This document shows positions 1 to 9,077 of a stretch of DNA of 55,000 bases, piece after piece. The stretch comes from Symbiodinium natans. Lineage: Eukaryota > Sar > Dinophyceae > Suessiales > Symbiodiniaceae. The stretch covers positions 2,662,525 through 2,717,524 of the forward strand of contig CAJNDS010000001.1 in assembly GCA_905221605.1 (NCBI GenBank), written 5' to 3'. Numbering within the stretch: position 1 is the stretch's first letter; the number at the start of each line of letters is the position of its first letter. The notes beneath the pieces are model-generated. The model did not search any database and was not told the DNA's origin. It saw only the letters and a program-made list of their open reading frames with translations. The position numbers and the translations under genes are program-made.

Positions 1-43
1 AAGCCCCTTAAGGGCCCGAATATGGCTATGAGTACAGTTATCC

Positions 44-150
44 TAAACCCTAAACCCTAAAACCTAAACCCTAAGTACAGGAATAATTGGCTAACAAGTA
101 CCTTAAACCCTAACCCTAATCCCTATAAACCCTAGACCCTAAACCCTAAA
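44..150 (-). repeat. CCCTAAA-type telomeric array, degenerate
   Basis: Broken runs of the C-strand heptamer separated by about 30 bp of unrelated sequence. It lies immediately before a GC-rich open island. Confidence 0.9.
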
Positions 151-154
151 CGAG

Positions 155-211
155 GAGTGGCTCTGGCGAGCTTTGCAGGCTGGCCTCGTTCCGCGCGAGG
201 CGGGCCTGGCG
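155..211 (+). CDS. Exon-like island, EWLWRALQAG
   Basis: Nineteen open codons between ACGAG and a donor that is itself a heptamer (G then GTTTAGGG). The peptide starts EWLWRALQAGLVPRE. An EWL tripeptide also occurs in the islands at 4828 and 7180, which may mean a shared repeat, but three residues are weak evidence. The product is not recognised. The island is short enough to be open by chance. Confidence 0.35.
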
Positions 212-303
212 GTTTAGGGTTTAGGGTTTATGCTTTAGGCTTTAGGATTTAGGTTTTGGGTTCAGGGTTTGGGGTTTCGGGTTGGGGCTTAGGGTATTAG
301 GGT
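212..303 (+). repeat. TTTAGGG-type array, degenerate
   Basis: G-strand heptamers with many substitutions, starting exactly at the proposed donor at 212. Confidence 0.85.
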
Positions 304-627
304 TGCCCAGCCCAAGACCAAAACGCAACCGACCAGAGCCAGGCGAACCCAAGCCAGCCTAGCCACGATTCACATACGAGCATCGTCTATTCAGGGCCGT
401 ATCCGAGTAAGGCTTTAGGGTTGTTCAGGGTTGAGGCTTCTTCATTGCTCTTATTGGGGGTTAAGAGTAGCTTCTGTGGGAAGATTCGTCAGAGAAATCT
501 TGAGGGCTTCCGACTACGGGGGTATCCTTTCTTGAAGGTTCCTGGCTTAGGGGATACCTTGGGAGTTCCAAGCCTTATGATCTATCATAAGGATTGGGAT
601 GTTCCCCCTGAAACTCACAGTCCCGAA
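304..627. other. No gene seen
   Basis: Mixed sequence with isolated TTTAGGG-like words. A 92-codon open frame covers 421-699, but it runs on into heptamers and has no coding character, so I do not call it. Confidence 0.5.
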
Positions 628-718
628 ACCCTAAACCCTAAACGTGACAGTCCGCATGACCGATTGCATAAACCCGAAAACCTAAACCCTAAACCCTAAA
701 CTAAACCCTAAACCCCAA
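628..718 (-). repeat. CCCTAAA array
   Basis: Several units, interrupted around 645-670. Confidence 0.9.
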
Positions 719-797
719 CGTAATAGGAATCTATTTGGTTCCCCCGAGCTTGGATGCGCAGGCTTCAGGGTTCTGCGGCCAAAGTTTTGGGTGTGTA

Positions 798-855
798 GGG
801 CTTGGGGTTTAGGGTTTAAGGTTTAGGGTTTAGGGTTTGGGGTTGAGGGTTGAGG
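798..855 (+). repeat. TTTAGGG array
   Basis: About six imperfect units. Confidence 0.9.
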
Positions 856-903
856 GCCCCTTGCACCACATACATTCTGAGTTGTACTGAAAAAGGATGC
901 TAG

Positions 904-958
904 CAGCGTGCGCGGTTTTTTCAAAGCGGCCTCAAACCTGACAGCCAGAACCAGATAG
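904..958 (+). CDS. Possible terminal exon
   Basis: After a TAG acceptor the frame reads SVRGFFKAASNLTARTR and then stops. Basic and short, not recognised, weakly supported. Confidence 0.25.
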
Positions 959-959
959 C

Positions 960-1430
960 GTTTGCAGATGCGCACTCTGGCGCCCTGAACAATAGGCCCT
1001 GAATTATCGTGAAGCCCTGCAGTCTAGGCCCTAGACCCACAACCCCGACACCTAAACCCCAAAACGCGAATCCCCAAACCCCGTACTCTAACCCCCCGCC
1101 CCCCCACCCGAGCCCTGTACCCAGCAGCCTCCGAACCCCAAAGCCCTAAGCATAAACCACTCATGACGCCTGAGACCCAAGACCCCTAAAGCCCTAATCA
1201 TCCCGGTTTGGGGTTGAGGGCTTAGGGTTCTCGACCCTTTAAAGCATCACCCCAGACCCTAAACCCCCAACCCCAATACCCTAAACTCCCAAGCCCCCCC
1301 AATCCCCCCAAATGCCCAAGGCCTTAAACTCCTAAATCCCCAAACCCTCAAAATGCCAAGATCCAAGACTCGAACAGGATTTTGGGATGTTATGTACTGG
1401 CCCCCTTTGGGTTTAAGGGTTTCAGAGTTC
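960..1430. repeat. Degenerate CCCTAAA-like sequence
   Basis: Pyrimidine-rich decayed heptamers (CCCCAAA, CCCTAAG and similar) without long pure runs. No gene seen. Confidence 0.6.
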
Positions 1431-1487
1431 ATGGCTTCCCTACCCGCGGAACCCCAAGCCTTCAAGCTGAAGCCCTGTCCGCCCTGA
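1431..1487 (+). CDS. Possible short ATG-started frame
   Basis: ATG followed by 18 further codons and a stop, beginning MASLPAEPQAFKLK. A degenerate TTTAGGG array follows. It could be a small first exon or chance. Confidence 0.2.
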   Translation: MASLPAEPQAFKLKPCPP

Positions 1488-1514
1488 ACCGTAGACCAGG
1501 GGCCCTGGAACCCA

Positions 1515-1567
1515 CACCCGGCTTTAGGGTTTCAGGGTTTCGGGTCAAAGGGGTTTAGGGTTTAGGG
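1515..1567 (+). repeat. TTTAGGG array, degenerate
   Basis: Five or six imperfect units before the next island. Confidence 0.85.
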
Positions 1568-1643
1568 TAGCTCCAAAGGACGCAGAGCATGGGCATTGTG
1601 GTTGACAGTGATTCTGCATGATGCTCGTCTTCATGCTCTGCAG

Positions 1644-1972
1644 CTGCTGGTGGAGGCTAAACATGAAATTGCGGGTAAAACCCGCCACCTCGCCCTGTGT
1701 GCCCTGGGGTGGGTCTAGGTTTACCTACTGGATGACCCGCAGTGGGTTTTCAAGGTCGGGAAGGACGAATCCCATGTGACAGGCCTCCTGGAACAAAACC
1801 TGTCATCATTCCGCACCATGAAGAAGGATCAGTAGCAGAACACCAGCCGTGCAACATTGGCTTCTGCTGGACTCTGACGAAGCACTTGCTTACAATGACA
1901 AGGGAGTACACGCCGACTGATTCTGACATGCGAGCATACCATCTCTACGTCGCCCGCGAAGTCAAGCAATAA
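1644..1972 (+). CDS. Two-exon 3' gene end, unknown product
   Basis: Proposed exons are 1644-1708 and 1783-1972 (stop 1970-1972). The first follows CTCTGCAG and reads LLVEAKHEIAGKTRHLALCA. A donor at 1709 and acceptor GACAG at 1782 join in phase to PPGTKPVIIPHHEEG, ending TDSDMRAYHLYVAREVKQ. The intron is only 74 bp and lacks heptamers. A competing reading starts at 1743 (WVFKVGKDESHVTGLLEQNL) and stops at 1833, so the splice choice or a frameshift is unresolved. The composition looks coding; no family was recognised. Confidence 0.5.
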
Positions 1973-1991
1973 GCTGGCCAGCCGTTTATGA

Positions 1992-2081
1992 TCTAGGAAG
2001 GCCCTTGGGACATTTATATGTTCCTTCCTTGGGTTCAAGAGAATCATCTTCAGGAATATTGTTCAGAGGGTTTCGAGGGCC
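1992..2081 (+). mobile_element. Foldback family L, copy 1
   Basis: Shares CTAGG-AGGCCC, TTGGGTTCAAGAG and AGGAATAT blocks with copies at 2184, 8231 and 45617. Short, no coding capacity. Confidence 0.5.
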
Positions 2082-2183
2082 GTGATTTAAAGAAACTCGA
2101 AGAATGAGGATCCGAGCCCTAAACCCTAACTAACCTAGGTTCAGGATTTGGGGGTGTTTAGGGGTTTCGGATGTAGGGTAGGA

Positions 2184-2262
2184 CCTAGGGCATGTTATGT
2201 ACGCCTTATTTGGTTTAAGGGGATCTTGCTCAGGAATATCCTTCAGGAGGTCTGAAGGGCCA
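2184..2262 (+). mobile_element. Foldback family L, copy 2
   Basis: Diverged copy with the CAGGAATAT block, about 100 bp after copy 1. Confidence 0.45.
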
Positions 2263-2276
2263 ACCTGCATTGGCGT

Positions 2277-2412
2277 CAACCCTCATCCTAAACCCTCAGC
2301 CCTAATGCTGAACCCTCAGCCCGAATCCTCAACCCTAAACCTAAACCCTAGACACCCTTGCCAGCCCTCATCCTAAGCCCCAACTTTGTCAACCCTAAAC
2401 CTAAACCCTAGA
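2277..2412 (-). repeat. CCCTAAA array, degenerate
   Basis: Contains a partly duplicated segment (CCTAAACCCTAGACA occurs near 2340 and 2400). Confidence 0.8.
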
Positions 2413-2430
2413 CAGACACCCTTGCGCAAG

Positions 2431-2530
2431 GAGAGCTTCATCTCGGTCATCAATGCCGGCTGCCGGCAAGGAGCAACTTTGAAAGTGCGGGGCCCCGGGA
2501 CTCTGGTGATAGAGTTGGGCACATCGCACG
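2431..2530 (+). CDS. Exon-like island, ESFISVINAG
   Basis: Thirty-three open codons after GCGCAAG and before a GT at 2531. The peptide begins ESFISVINAGCRQGATLKVR and ends TLVIELGTSH, with a balanced composition that looks coding. Preceded by a CCCTAAA array and followed by TTTAGGG words. Family not recognised. Confidence 0.45.
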
Positions 2531-2589
2531 GTGTGTGATGGTATGTGTGTGTGGGTGGTCATGATTGATTATTTAAATTTAGGGTTGAA

Positions 2590-2690
2590 GGGTTTAGGGT
2601 TTTTTGGCATATACCCTATACTAGTCTAACCTCTTTTTTCAAGCATGTGGACCATAAACCCTTCTAGGGTTCATGTCGTCCGCAAAAGTC
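2590..2690 (+). mobile_element. Foldback-like short repeat
   Basis: Shares GTGGACCATAAACCCTTCTAGGGTTCATG-type blocks with 20060-20110 and 29040-29095. Diverged, boundaries unclear. Confidence 0.35.
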
Positions 2691-2699
2691 ATCCTGCGC

Positions 2700-3085
2700 T
2701 TCACTAAGGGATATAAGGAGGGACCCCTAGAAGACCCTTAATTACTCTTCTTCCCCTACAGAACCCCGATATGACCCTTGTATATACCCTAAGTAGCCCT
2801 AAAGAACCCCCAAAGAACCCCTGTGAAGTCCCCTTATAAGGGGCCCTCCTCTAGCTTCCCTTGACGACATGCTCTTTGGAATTAGGGCTCAGGGTTTCGG
2901 GGGCATCCCATGCCACCCACTGTCTACGCCCGTAAAGACAACGCGCCCGCACCGAGCCGTAGCCTTCAAGGGCACGTGTACCTCAATATCTTCGGGGTAC
3001 TTGGAAATCATTTTCATTTTGGGTACTATAATTCCTAAGAAACAACAAAAAATCTAGTTTTTGCTGGGGTTCCAAGTTCAGTATA
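2700..3085. other. No clear gene
   Basis: Mixed AT-rich and pyrimidine-rich sequence with CCCTTAT and GGGTAC words typical of decayed foldback elements. A 62-codon frame at 2869-3057 has no splice support. Confidence 0.4.
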
Positions 3086-3089
3086 GATA

Positions 3090-3177
3090 TTATGTACTTG
3101 GGCCCTAAAAGTCCCTAAATAGGAGGTACCTTAAAGCCCCCACATTCCCTATTTCGGTACATGGAATCTTAGGGTAG
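3090..3177 (+). mobile_element. Foldback family A, 5'-truncated
   Basis: Carries the core TATGTACTTGGGCCCTAAA, TCCCTAAATAGGAGGTAC and the 3' arm ending TTAGGGT. The 5' arm is missing. Confidence 0.65.
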
Positions 3178-3423
3178 CCTTTGAGAAAGCTTGAGCCCGG
3201 TCCCACAAAGATGAAGAGACGGAGGTTAGGGTTTAGGGTTGAGGGTTGAGTGTTGAGGGCTCTCTGACCCGTCAAAACTCCAACTTCCCCCTATGCCTCA
3301 AAACCTCACGCCCATACCCATGAACCCCCTCCCTCCCCTCTAAAACTCTAAGTTGTCATTCTAAACCCGAAGCCCTAAACCCTAAACTTAGACCCTTAAG
3401 CTCTGAACCCTAATCCTACGAGG

Positions 3424-3491
3424 TGGAGGACACCATGGCGCAGATGATGTCGCTGCGCATCCGCCCTCCTCGCGAGGCGCCCTTAACCCGG
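3424..3491 (+). CDS. Exon-like island, VEDTMAQMMS
   Basis: Between ACGAG and a GTATAGGG donor. Reads VEDTMAQMMSLRIRPPREAP. A CCCTAAA array lies before it and a TTTAGGG array follows directly. A second frame is also open, so frame choice rests on composition. Confidence 0.4.
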
Positions 3492-3715
3492 TATAGGGTT
3501 TAGGGTTTAGGGTTTAGGGTTGAGGATAGGCCCTAAACAGCACTGCGTGAATGCTCCGGATGTAGCTTCTCTCTTGGGTTAGCTATAGGGGTATCCTACC
3601 CTAAGTAGGGGGTTCTAGTATCCTACCCTAAGACGGAAATACCTAGGAGCCTTGAGGCAGAGATGGTCACTGCGTTCTCCATGGCATCCTTTAGGGTCCC
3701 GCGCTTAGGGTCTAG

Positions 3716-3826
3716 GGCCGGGGTCGTGTGCCCGCAACCGCTCCGGAGGTCTTCGACAAGGTCATTGGCATCTTCGCCAAGCAGAGGAACCCGGTCAAGG
3801 ACCGCATGCCTCTCTCTCTTTCTTGA
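3716..3826 (+). CDS. Exon-like island, EVFDKVIGIFAKQRNP
   Basis: Follows a TAG acceptor and reads GRGRVPATAPEVFDKVIGIF, then AKQRNPVKDRM, with a stop at 3824. A GT at 3794 is an alternative donor after RNP. The amphipathic EVFDKVIGIFAKQ stretch is convincingly protein-like; no family can be named. Confidence 0.45.
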   Translation, partial: GRGRVPATAPEVFDKVIGIFAKQRNPVKDRMPLSLS

Positions 3827-3903
3827 TTAGGGTTCAGGGTGGAGAAGGATGAGCTTTGTACATGGATTCAGGGAGATGTTGCTTTCTGCTTGTGGTCTGA
3901 GAG

Positions 3904-4004
3904 TTTGCTATTAATTGCAAACATGAAAACTGTTCTTCCTTCTTAAGGGCAATATAGGGAATATTGTTTTTATTCTTTTGAGGTTCTTAAGCAAATAGTA
4001 GTTT
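3904..4004 (+). mobile_element. Foldback family J, copy 1
   Basis: AT-rich element ending GGTTCTTAAGCAAATAGTAG, the inverse of the start of the copy at 44229. Related copies at 10917 and 16136. Confidence 0.5.
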
Positions 4005-4250
4005 GGGGTTTCTTCTTCAGGGGCCTGAGAGAGAGTCACCCATGGCCTACTGCAGCTTAAGCCCTTAAGTCCCAGGTCGTTTTCAACCTAAGTCCCAGGC
4101 TGCCGGTAAACCCTGAAGCCCCAACCCTAAACCCTAAACCCTACACCCCAAACCCTAAACCCTAAACCCTAAACCGCCTCCACCCCCAAAGTCCTCAAAT
4201 CATGAGGCCCTCGACCACGCAAGCAGCTCTACAACCGACCCTACTGTAGG

Positions 4251-4432
4251 GGTCGGAATAATTACTATAGGGTGTAGGGTTTAGGGTTATAGGGTTATAG
4301 TTACGAATATTATTTCCTTTTGGTCCCTTTATTAATCTACTTTAACTTTAATTAACAACCGTAAACCCTAAACCCTAAACCCTAAACCCTAAACCCCCCA
4401 AGACCCTATTCTAATTTTTTAAAGCCCCCATG
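4251..4432 (+). mobile_element. Foldback family G, interrupted by telomeric repeats
   Basis: Starts GTCGGAATAATTACTA and ends CCCTATTCTAATTTTTTAAAGC as in the cleaner copy at 31595. A TTTAGGG stretch at 4266-4290 and a CCCTAAA stretch at 4362-4398 sit inside it. Confidence 0.55.
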
Positions 4433-4626
4433 TATTACACGTACCAGACAGACCAAGAGGATGCTACGCTTCTCGTACATCAGACTGTGCAGTGACCCCA
4501 AACGGGTTTAGGGTTTAGGGTTTAGGGTTTAATAAGATTTGCAAGACTCTTCCAGAGACCCCGCAAAGAAGGCCACCGGTATGAGGAAAAGGTGGATAGA
4601 CTGATGCAGCGAAGGAACCATAATTT

Positions 4627-4647
4627 AGTAAACCCCCCCCCCCCCCC
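4627..4647 (+). repeat. Poly-C tract
   Basis: About 20 C residues after TAAAC. Confidence 0.8.
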
Positions 4648-4751
4648 ATGCAAACCCCATAACCCTGAACCCGAAGCCTTCGACCCTCCTCCAGAGCAAA
4701 ACTGAAAACCCCGAAAGCCGCTGGACCCCAGAGCCTACACCATGGTTCAGC

Positions 4752-4814
4752 TAAACCCTAAACCCTAAACCCTAAACCCTAAACCCTAAACCCTAAACCC
4801 TAAACCCTAAACCC
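4752..4814 (-). repeat. CCCTAAA array, 9 perfect units
   Basis: Uninterrupted heptamers directly before the island at 4828. Confidence 0.97.
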
Positions 4815-4827
4815 CCTTAAGCCTCAG

Positions 4828-5368
4828 AGAGCGAGGTCGAGGAGTGGTTGCTCAACGCAGGGCAGTCTGGTCGAGCACTCATTCTTCGCAACCTTAGTAC
4901 TGGGTTTTGGAAAGCTGGGTTTAGGGTTTAGGGTGTAGAGTTTAGGGTTTAGGGTTCAGGGTTTAGGGTTTAGGGTTTAGGGTTTGGGTTTACTTTAGTG
5001 TTTTTTTGGGTTCTGGGTTCCTATTATAGCTACTTATACCTAACACGTATATACTTTTTCCAGGGTGTACTCCAAAGTAGGGTAGATTTAAGTTAAGCCT
5101 AGGCGCCGTGCCCCCAAGGAAGCCAAATCCTGCCCTCCTTCCCAACCTGCCGCCAATCTCCCCTGAACCCTAAACCCTAAACCCTGAATGAACCCTGAAC
5201 CCTGAACCCTGAACCCTAATTAAACCCTAAACCCCGAACCCTAAACCCTAACCCTAAACCCTAAACCCTCAACCCTCAACTCTCAACCCTCAACCCTAAA
5301 CCCTAAACCCTAGGCTGGACCCCGCAGCAAGCGGCCTTTGAGTCGGTCGTGAAGCTGCCGGAAGCTGA
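4828..5368 (+). CDS. Two joined exon islands, partial gene
   Basis: Exons 4828-4896 and 5314-5368. The first follows CCTCAG and reads SEVEEWLLNAGQSGRALILR. The second follows a CCCTAG acceptor made from a C-strand heptamer and reads WTPQQAAFESVVKLPEA. The phase carried out of the first (one base) is the phase needed by the second. The intron contains a TTTAGGG array at its start and a CCCTAAA array at its end. Product unknown. Confidence 0.45.
4917..4995 (+). repeat. TTTAGGG array in intron
   Basis: About ten units, some altered, just after the proposed donor. Confidence 0.92.
5160..5312 (-). repeat. CCCTAAA array with GAACCCT and CAACCCT variants
   Basis: Long imperfect C-strand array that ends in CCCTAG, used as the acceptor of the exon at 5314. 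Confidence 0.92.
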
Positions 5369-5379
5369 GTGTTCGGGAG

Positions 5380-5560
5380 GGTTTCGGGGTTTAGGATTTG
5401 GGGTTTGGGTTTAGGGTTTAGGGTTTTAGGGTTTAGGGTTTAGGATTTGGGGTGAGGTGGGCTGGGCGTTTGGGATTTATGGTTTAGGGGTTTAGGGTTC
5501 TGGGTTTCAGGTTTAGGGTTGTTTGAGGTTTCAGGGTTGTGGGTTTGGGGTTTGGGTTTT
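5380..5560 (+). repeat. TTTAGGG array, degenerate
   Basis: Mixed TTTAGGG, TTTGGGG and TTCAGGG units. The 83-codon frame at 5519-5770 is mostly translated heptamers. Confidence 0.85.
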
Positions 5561-5639
5561 AAGGTTTTGGGCTTAGGGATTTGGGGGCTTACACGTTTGG
5601 GGGTTGGTTTAGGCCTGGCAATGCTGACTAAGGCAGGGC

Positions 5640-6010
5640 AACGAGGGTTCCTCCAATACGGGGTTTACAGTAAACTCCAAAAAAGTTGGAACATCCTTAT
5701 TCCCCTACCTCAAAAAGGTGTACTCCACTTTCTGGAGTTTTCTGTAGGGGGTTTCGGGTCCCTGGTGTAGGTTTAAGGTCGATTGGCGCCATCACGGCCT
5801 AGCTTTTGGCGCCTGTGATGCTGGCTTCCTTGTTGCTTCGGATTCAAGTGACTTGTGATGAATGATGGTTCTAGTCGGCCTTCGCCAAAGCCAATGTGCT
5901 CGGCATGTTGTGTGCAATGTTGTGACTCGTGTTTTTCAACGCCCAGATGAGGCAGCCTTTCGGCCCCGCCACCCGAAGTACCCTACGCATAAGACCATGA
6001 AATCCCAGAC
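5640..6010. other. No gene; possible foldback at 5655-5760
   Basis: Contains complementary words (TTTACAGTAAACTCCA, GGTGTACTCCACTTTCTGGAG) suggesting another decayed foldback, then unique sequence without splice-bounded frames. Confidence 0.35.
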
Positions 6011-6012
6011 TT

Positions 6013-6124
6013 AAGCTTGGTAGCCCAGTGGGTACCCTTTACCCTTTTTTTTTGGTTCCGGGTATAAACAACCCACCCCCCAAGAAAGGGTGCCCTTATT
6101 AGAATATGGTTACTGGGCTACGAA
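6013..6124 (+). mobile_element. Foldback family C, copy 1
   Basis: Terminal inverted repeat GCTTGGTAGCCCAGTGGGTA against TTACTGGGCTACGAAG; centre has CCCTTT and AAAGGGTGCCC arms. About 112 bp, non-coding. Confidence 0.8.
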
Positions 6125-6207
6125 GAAGGCCCCGTAGCATGTAAGCTTTTGGGTGGGCGTTAAGGCATAGGGGAGAGCCAGAGGTAGAGGACCAGTCGAC
6201 GTTTTTG

Positions 6208-6242
6208 GGGGTTTAGGGTTTAGGGTTTAGGGTTTAGGGTTT
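6208..6242 (+). repeat. TTTAGGG array
   Basis: Five units. Confidence 0.93.
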
Positions 6243-6338
6243 CGTCTTGTTTGCCCTTGCCCCTTCTCCCTCACACCCCTAGAAATCTTGCAGAAAGCAG
6301 CAAGGCCCTGAGACCCTTCTGAAGCCTTCAAGCCAAAA

Positions 6339-6427
6339 TCCCTAAACCCTAAACCCCAAACCCTAAACCCTAAACCCTAAACCCTAAACCCTAAACCCTA
6401 AACCCTAAACCCTAAACCCTAAACCCC
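6339..6427 (-). repeat. CCCTAAA array, about 12 units
   Basis: Nearly perfect. Confidence 0.97.
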
Positions 6428-6523
6428 CAGTAGTGTTTAGGGGCTAGGGCTGTAGAACTCCCGAAAAAGGATGTACTTGCCGATTTTTCGTCCACCCCTA
6501 GACCTACCCTTTAAGGATTGCCC

Positions 6524-6607
6524 CTGAGGGTCCCTGTACCTCATTAGGAGGTACTTGGGCTCCCTACAGTCCCTAAATAGGAGGTACATGGACCCTTAGG
6601 GAGGGTA
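6524..6607 (+). mobile_element. Foldback family A, partial
   Basis: GAGGGTCCCTGTACCTCATTA at one end and GGTACATGGACCCTTAGGG at the other, with a shortened centre. Confidence 0.65.
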
Positions 6608-7010
6608 CCGAATTCCTGCATTCCCCCGCTAGCAAGCATCTCATCACCTGGCAGGTATGCAGAAACGGACGCCATGAAAGCTGAGGATGGGGTCTTTAGG
6701 GTTTGGGGTTTAAGGTTCTCTCCCAAAACCCAAAGCCTCAAGAACCCAAACCCCAACCCTAGACCCAAGACTACCTCGTACTGTCGAGGCCTCGAGTCAC
6801 ACCAAAAACCAAACCCTGAGACGAAACGCAGCGTCCCTTCCGTAAAATTTATAGGGTTCATAGGGTTTGCGTGGGCTTCGGGTCTGTAGGGTTTAATCAA
6901 AGGCTTTATTTCAGGGTTTGTACTGTTCATACGGCTTGCAGGGTTTGTGGGCACAGTCAGAAAGCGAGGAAACCCTATGCCAGCAAAAGGGTCGAGGCGA
7001 GGGCGGAGCC

Positions 7011-7027
7011 CCCCCCCCCCCCCCCCA
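7011..7027 (+). repeat. Poly-C tract
   Basis: About 16 C residues within a pyrimidine-rich stretch. All three frames of the 6940-7010 segment are open, so no exon is called there. Confidence 0.8.
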
Positions 7028-7069
7028 GTGCCTGGAACCTTTTGGCCCCCCGCCCAATGAGAGCCCAAC

Positions 7070-7177
7070 CTCAACCCTAAACCCTGAACCGGAAACCCTA
7101 AATCCCTAAACCCTAAACCCTGAACCAAAAACCCTATGAACCCAAACCCTGAACCCTAAACCCTAAACCCTGAACCC
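7070..7177 (-). repeat. CCCTAAA array, degenerate
   Basis: C-strand units with CCCTGAA variants leading to the acceptor at 7179. Confidence 0.9.
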
Positions 7178-7179
7178 AG

Positions 7180-7822
7180 CGCAGGAGTGGCTGCGGCGAT
7201 CCCAAGAGACGGAGCACCCTTGGTATGTTTCAGGGTTGAGGGTGATAGGGTTTTAGGGTTTGGGGTTTAAGGTTTAAGGTTTCGGGTTTTATGGTTTAGG
7301 GTGTACGATTTAAGATGGCCCGCGATATAGCCCCCACTCAACACTAAAGCCCCAAACGCCACCTGGAACGCCATTCAGCGATCGTTTAGGGCTGTATACC
7401 TGCCAAAATCATGGGGGAGGGGAGGGGGACTTGCTTCGACCCTAAACCCTAAACCCTAAACCCTAAACCCTAAACCCTAAACCCTAAACCCTAAACCCTA
7501 AACCCTAAACCCTAAACCCTGCAAAGCCTGCTTGCTCGTTGTTGATTGGCAACTCGAAACGATGATGGCAAGTGCAATGAGAGTTTCAGGATTCTAACCT
7601 GCAGGTCGATGTTGCCGGCGTAGACCCTAAACCCGAAGACAACCCCCTAAACCCTAAACCCTAAACCCTAAACCCTAAAGCCTAAACCCTAAACCCTAAA
7701 CCCTAAACCCTAAACCCTAAACCCTAAAGCCCCTCTCCGAGTGGCAGGTATCGCCTCCCCGACTCATGCTACGTGCCAGTCGTCCTGGGCTTTGTCCGGG
7801 CCAACAATCCGGACAAGGCCGG
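7180..7822 (+). CDS. Two joined exon islands, partial gene
   Basis: Exons 7180-7222 (after CCCAG, donor GTATGT, peptide QEWLRRSQETEHP) and 7748-7822 (after GGCAG, peptide YRLPDSCYVPVVLGFVRANN then PDKA, donor GTTGGTTTAGGG). The phases agree and the junction codon gives W. The second island is strongly protein-like. The intron holds a TTTAGGG array at 7215-7312 and CCCTAAA arrays at 7439-7521 and 7645-7732. Confidence 0.5.
7439..7521 (-). repeat. CCCTAAA array, 12 units
   Basis: Perfect heptamers. Confidence 0.97.
7645..7732 (-). repeat. CCCTAAA array, 12 units
   Basis: One unit is AAAGCCT. Confidence 0.97.
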
Positions 7823-7825
7823 GTT

Positions 7826-8144
7826 GGTTTAGGGTTTAGGGTGTTTAGGGTTTTTAGGGTTCAGGGTTTAGGGTTTAGGGTTTAGGGTTTAGGGTTTAGG
7901 GTTTAGGGTTTAGGGTTTAGGGTTTAGGGTTTTGGTCTTAGGGCTTAGGGCTTAGGGTTTAGGGTTTAGGGTTTAGGGTTTAGGGTTTAGGGTTTAGGGT
8001 TTAGGTCTTCGGGCTTAGGGCTTAGGGCTTAGGGCTTAGGGCTTAGGGCTTAGGGCTTAGGGCTTAGGGCTTAGGTCTTAGGGCTTAGGGCTTAGGGCTT
8101 AGGGCTTAGGGCTTAGGGCTTAGGGCTTAGGGTTTAGGGTTTAA
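7826..8144 (+). repeat. Long TTTAGGG array with a homogeneous CTTAGGG block
   Basis: Pure TTTAGGG in the first half, then a block (about 8009-8128) where the unit is almost always CTTAGGG. The abrupt switch suggests local unit duplication. Confidence 0.96.
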
Positions 8145-8230
8145 GGTCTCGGGGCCCGCGCACGCGCTATACATTTGGTGTCTTGCTTTGGTTTCGCCTG
8201 ATCGCCCCCCACCCCCCTGGCCCGAATTTC

Positions 8231-8328
8231 CTAGGTAGGCCCTGTGGATATTGTATGTTTTTCCCTTGTTGGGTTCAAGAGGCTCATACTTATTTAGGAA
8301 CATCTTTCGGGGGGCTGTAAGGCCATCC
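8231..8328 (+). mobile_element. Foldback family L, copy 3
   Basis: CTAGGTAGGCCC start, TTGGGTTCAAGAGG centre, CTGTAAGGCCATCCTAG end. Confidence 0.5.
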
Positions 8329-8374
8329 TAGTTTCAAAACCCTAAACCTTAAACGCGGTTAGAGAGTGGTTGAG

Positions 8375-8675
8375 TACACTCCATCTGGGCTCTGCTGCTG
8401 CGCCTGGCAACTGGCACCAGCTACCGCTGGGCCCGTCCCAGGTATCCCCTTCCCCTCAACCCCTGGATGTCGCTAAGCAAGTCAGCATCCCTAAACCCTC
8501 AACCCTCAGCCCTCAACCTAAACCCTAAGCACTAAACCCTACACCCCCTTAAAGAAGGTCCATGTTCGACGCCTGGAAACAGCCCTGGGCCTTGCGCGAG
8601 GGTGGCCCTGCGGATGGTGGTGACTCCCTGGATTCCCTCCTGGAGTGGTGGTGGAGCCATGGAAGACGCCCCTGA
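8375..8675 (+). CDS. Two joined exon islands with stop
   Basis: Exons 8375-8441 and 8558-8675. The first follows GTTGAG and reads HSIWALLLRLATGTSYRWAR before a GTATCC donor. The second follows AAGAAG, continues in phase and reads SMFDAWKQPWALREGGPADG, then DSLDSLLEWWWSHGRRP and stop (8673-8675). The tryptophan content and even composition look coding. Several GTs near 8645 are alternative donors. Not recognised. Confidence 0.45.
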
Positions 8676-8689
8676 ACTCTATACAGCCC

Positions 8690-8802
8690 AGGACCGGAAG
8701 TAGCGCCCTTGTTTCCTTTTTTTAGGGTTGGGTTTCCTTATAATTCCCCTAAAACCAAAAAGGGTGCCCTTTTTTATTCCTAGGTTACTCCTGGGTCTAG
8801 CA
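8690..8802 (+). mobile_element. Foldback family E, copy 1
   Basis: GGACCGGAAGTAG at one end pairs with TTACTCCTGGGTCTAG at the other; central CCAAAAAGGGTGCCC arm. Confidence 0.8.
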
Positions 8803-8829
8803 GCCCACGTTGAGAACCCAAGACCTATT

Positions 8830-9035
8830 TTTGTGGGTGACCTAAGTAGGTGACCTAAGAATCCGATACGGGGTTTTACGGTAGCAACCTACAAAACTTT
8901 GTGGTTCTTTACTGCAACTTTAGATCCTTCGCCTTTTTGGGTTCATTGGGTTTCTTAAGAAGGCAGCTAAAAAATTAAGTTATAGCTACCCTCCTAAGTG
9001 CAGCCCAGAAAAGTAGGTTCTGGGTTCTTAAGGCA
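8830..9035. other. AT-richer stretch, probable decayed foldbacks
   Basis: Words such as GGTGACCTAAGTAGGTGACC and TTAGATCCTTCGCCTTTTTGG recur near 43220. No gene seen. Confidence 0.35.
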
Positions 9036-9077
9036 TGGCCTCACCCCGAAGCCCCTGAACGGCCGTCTCAGCCATAG

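Noticed and set aside
6942-7010. Exon after GCTTGCAG
   Set aside because: All three frames are open with similar composition and no donor stands out.
6544-7128. 194-codon minus-strand frame
   Set aside because: Most of its length is translated heptamers, a family A element and a poly-C tract.
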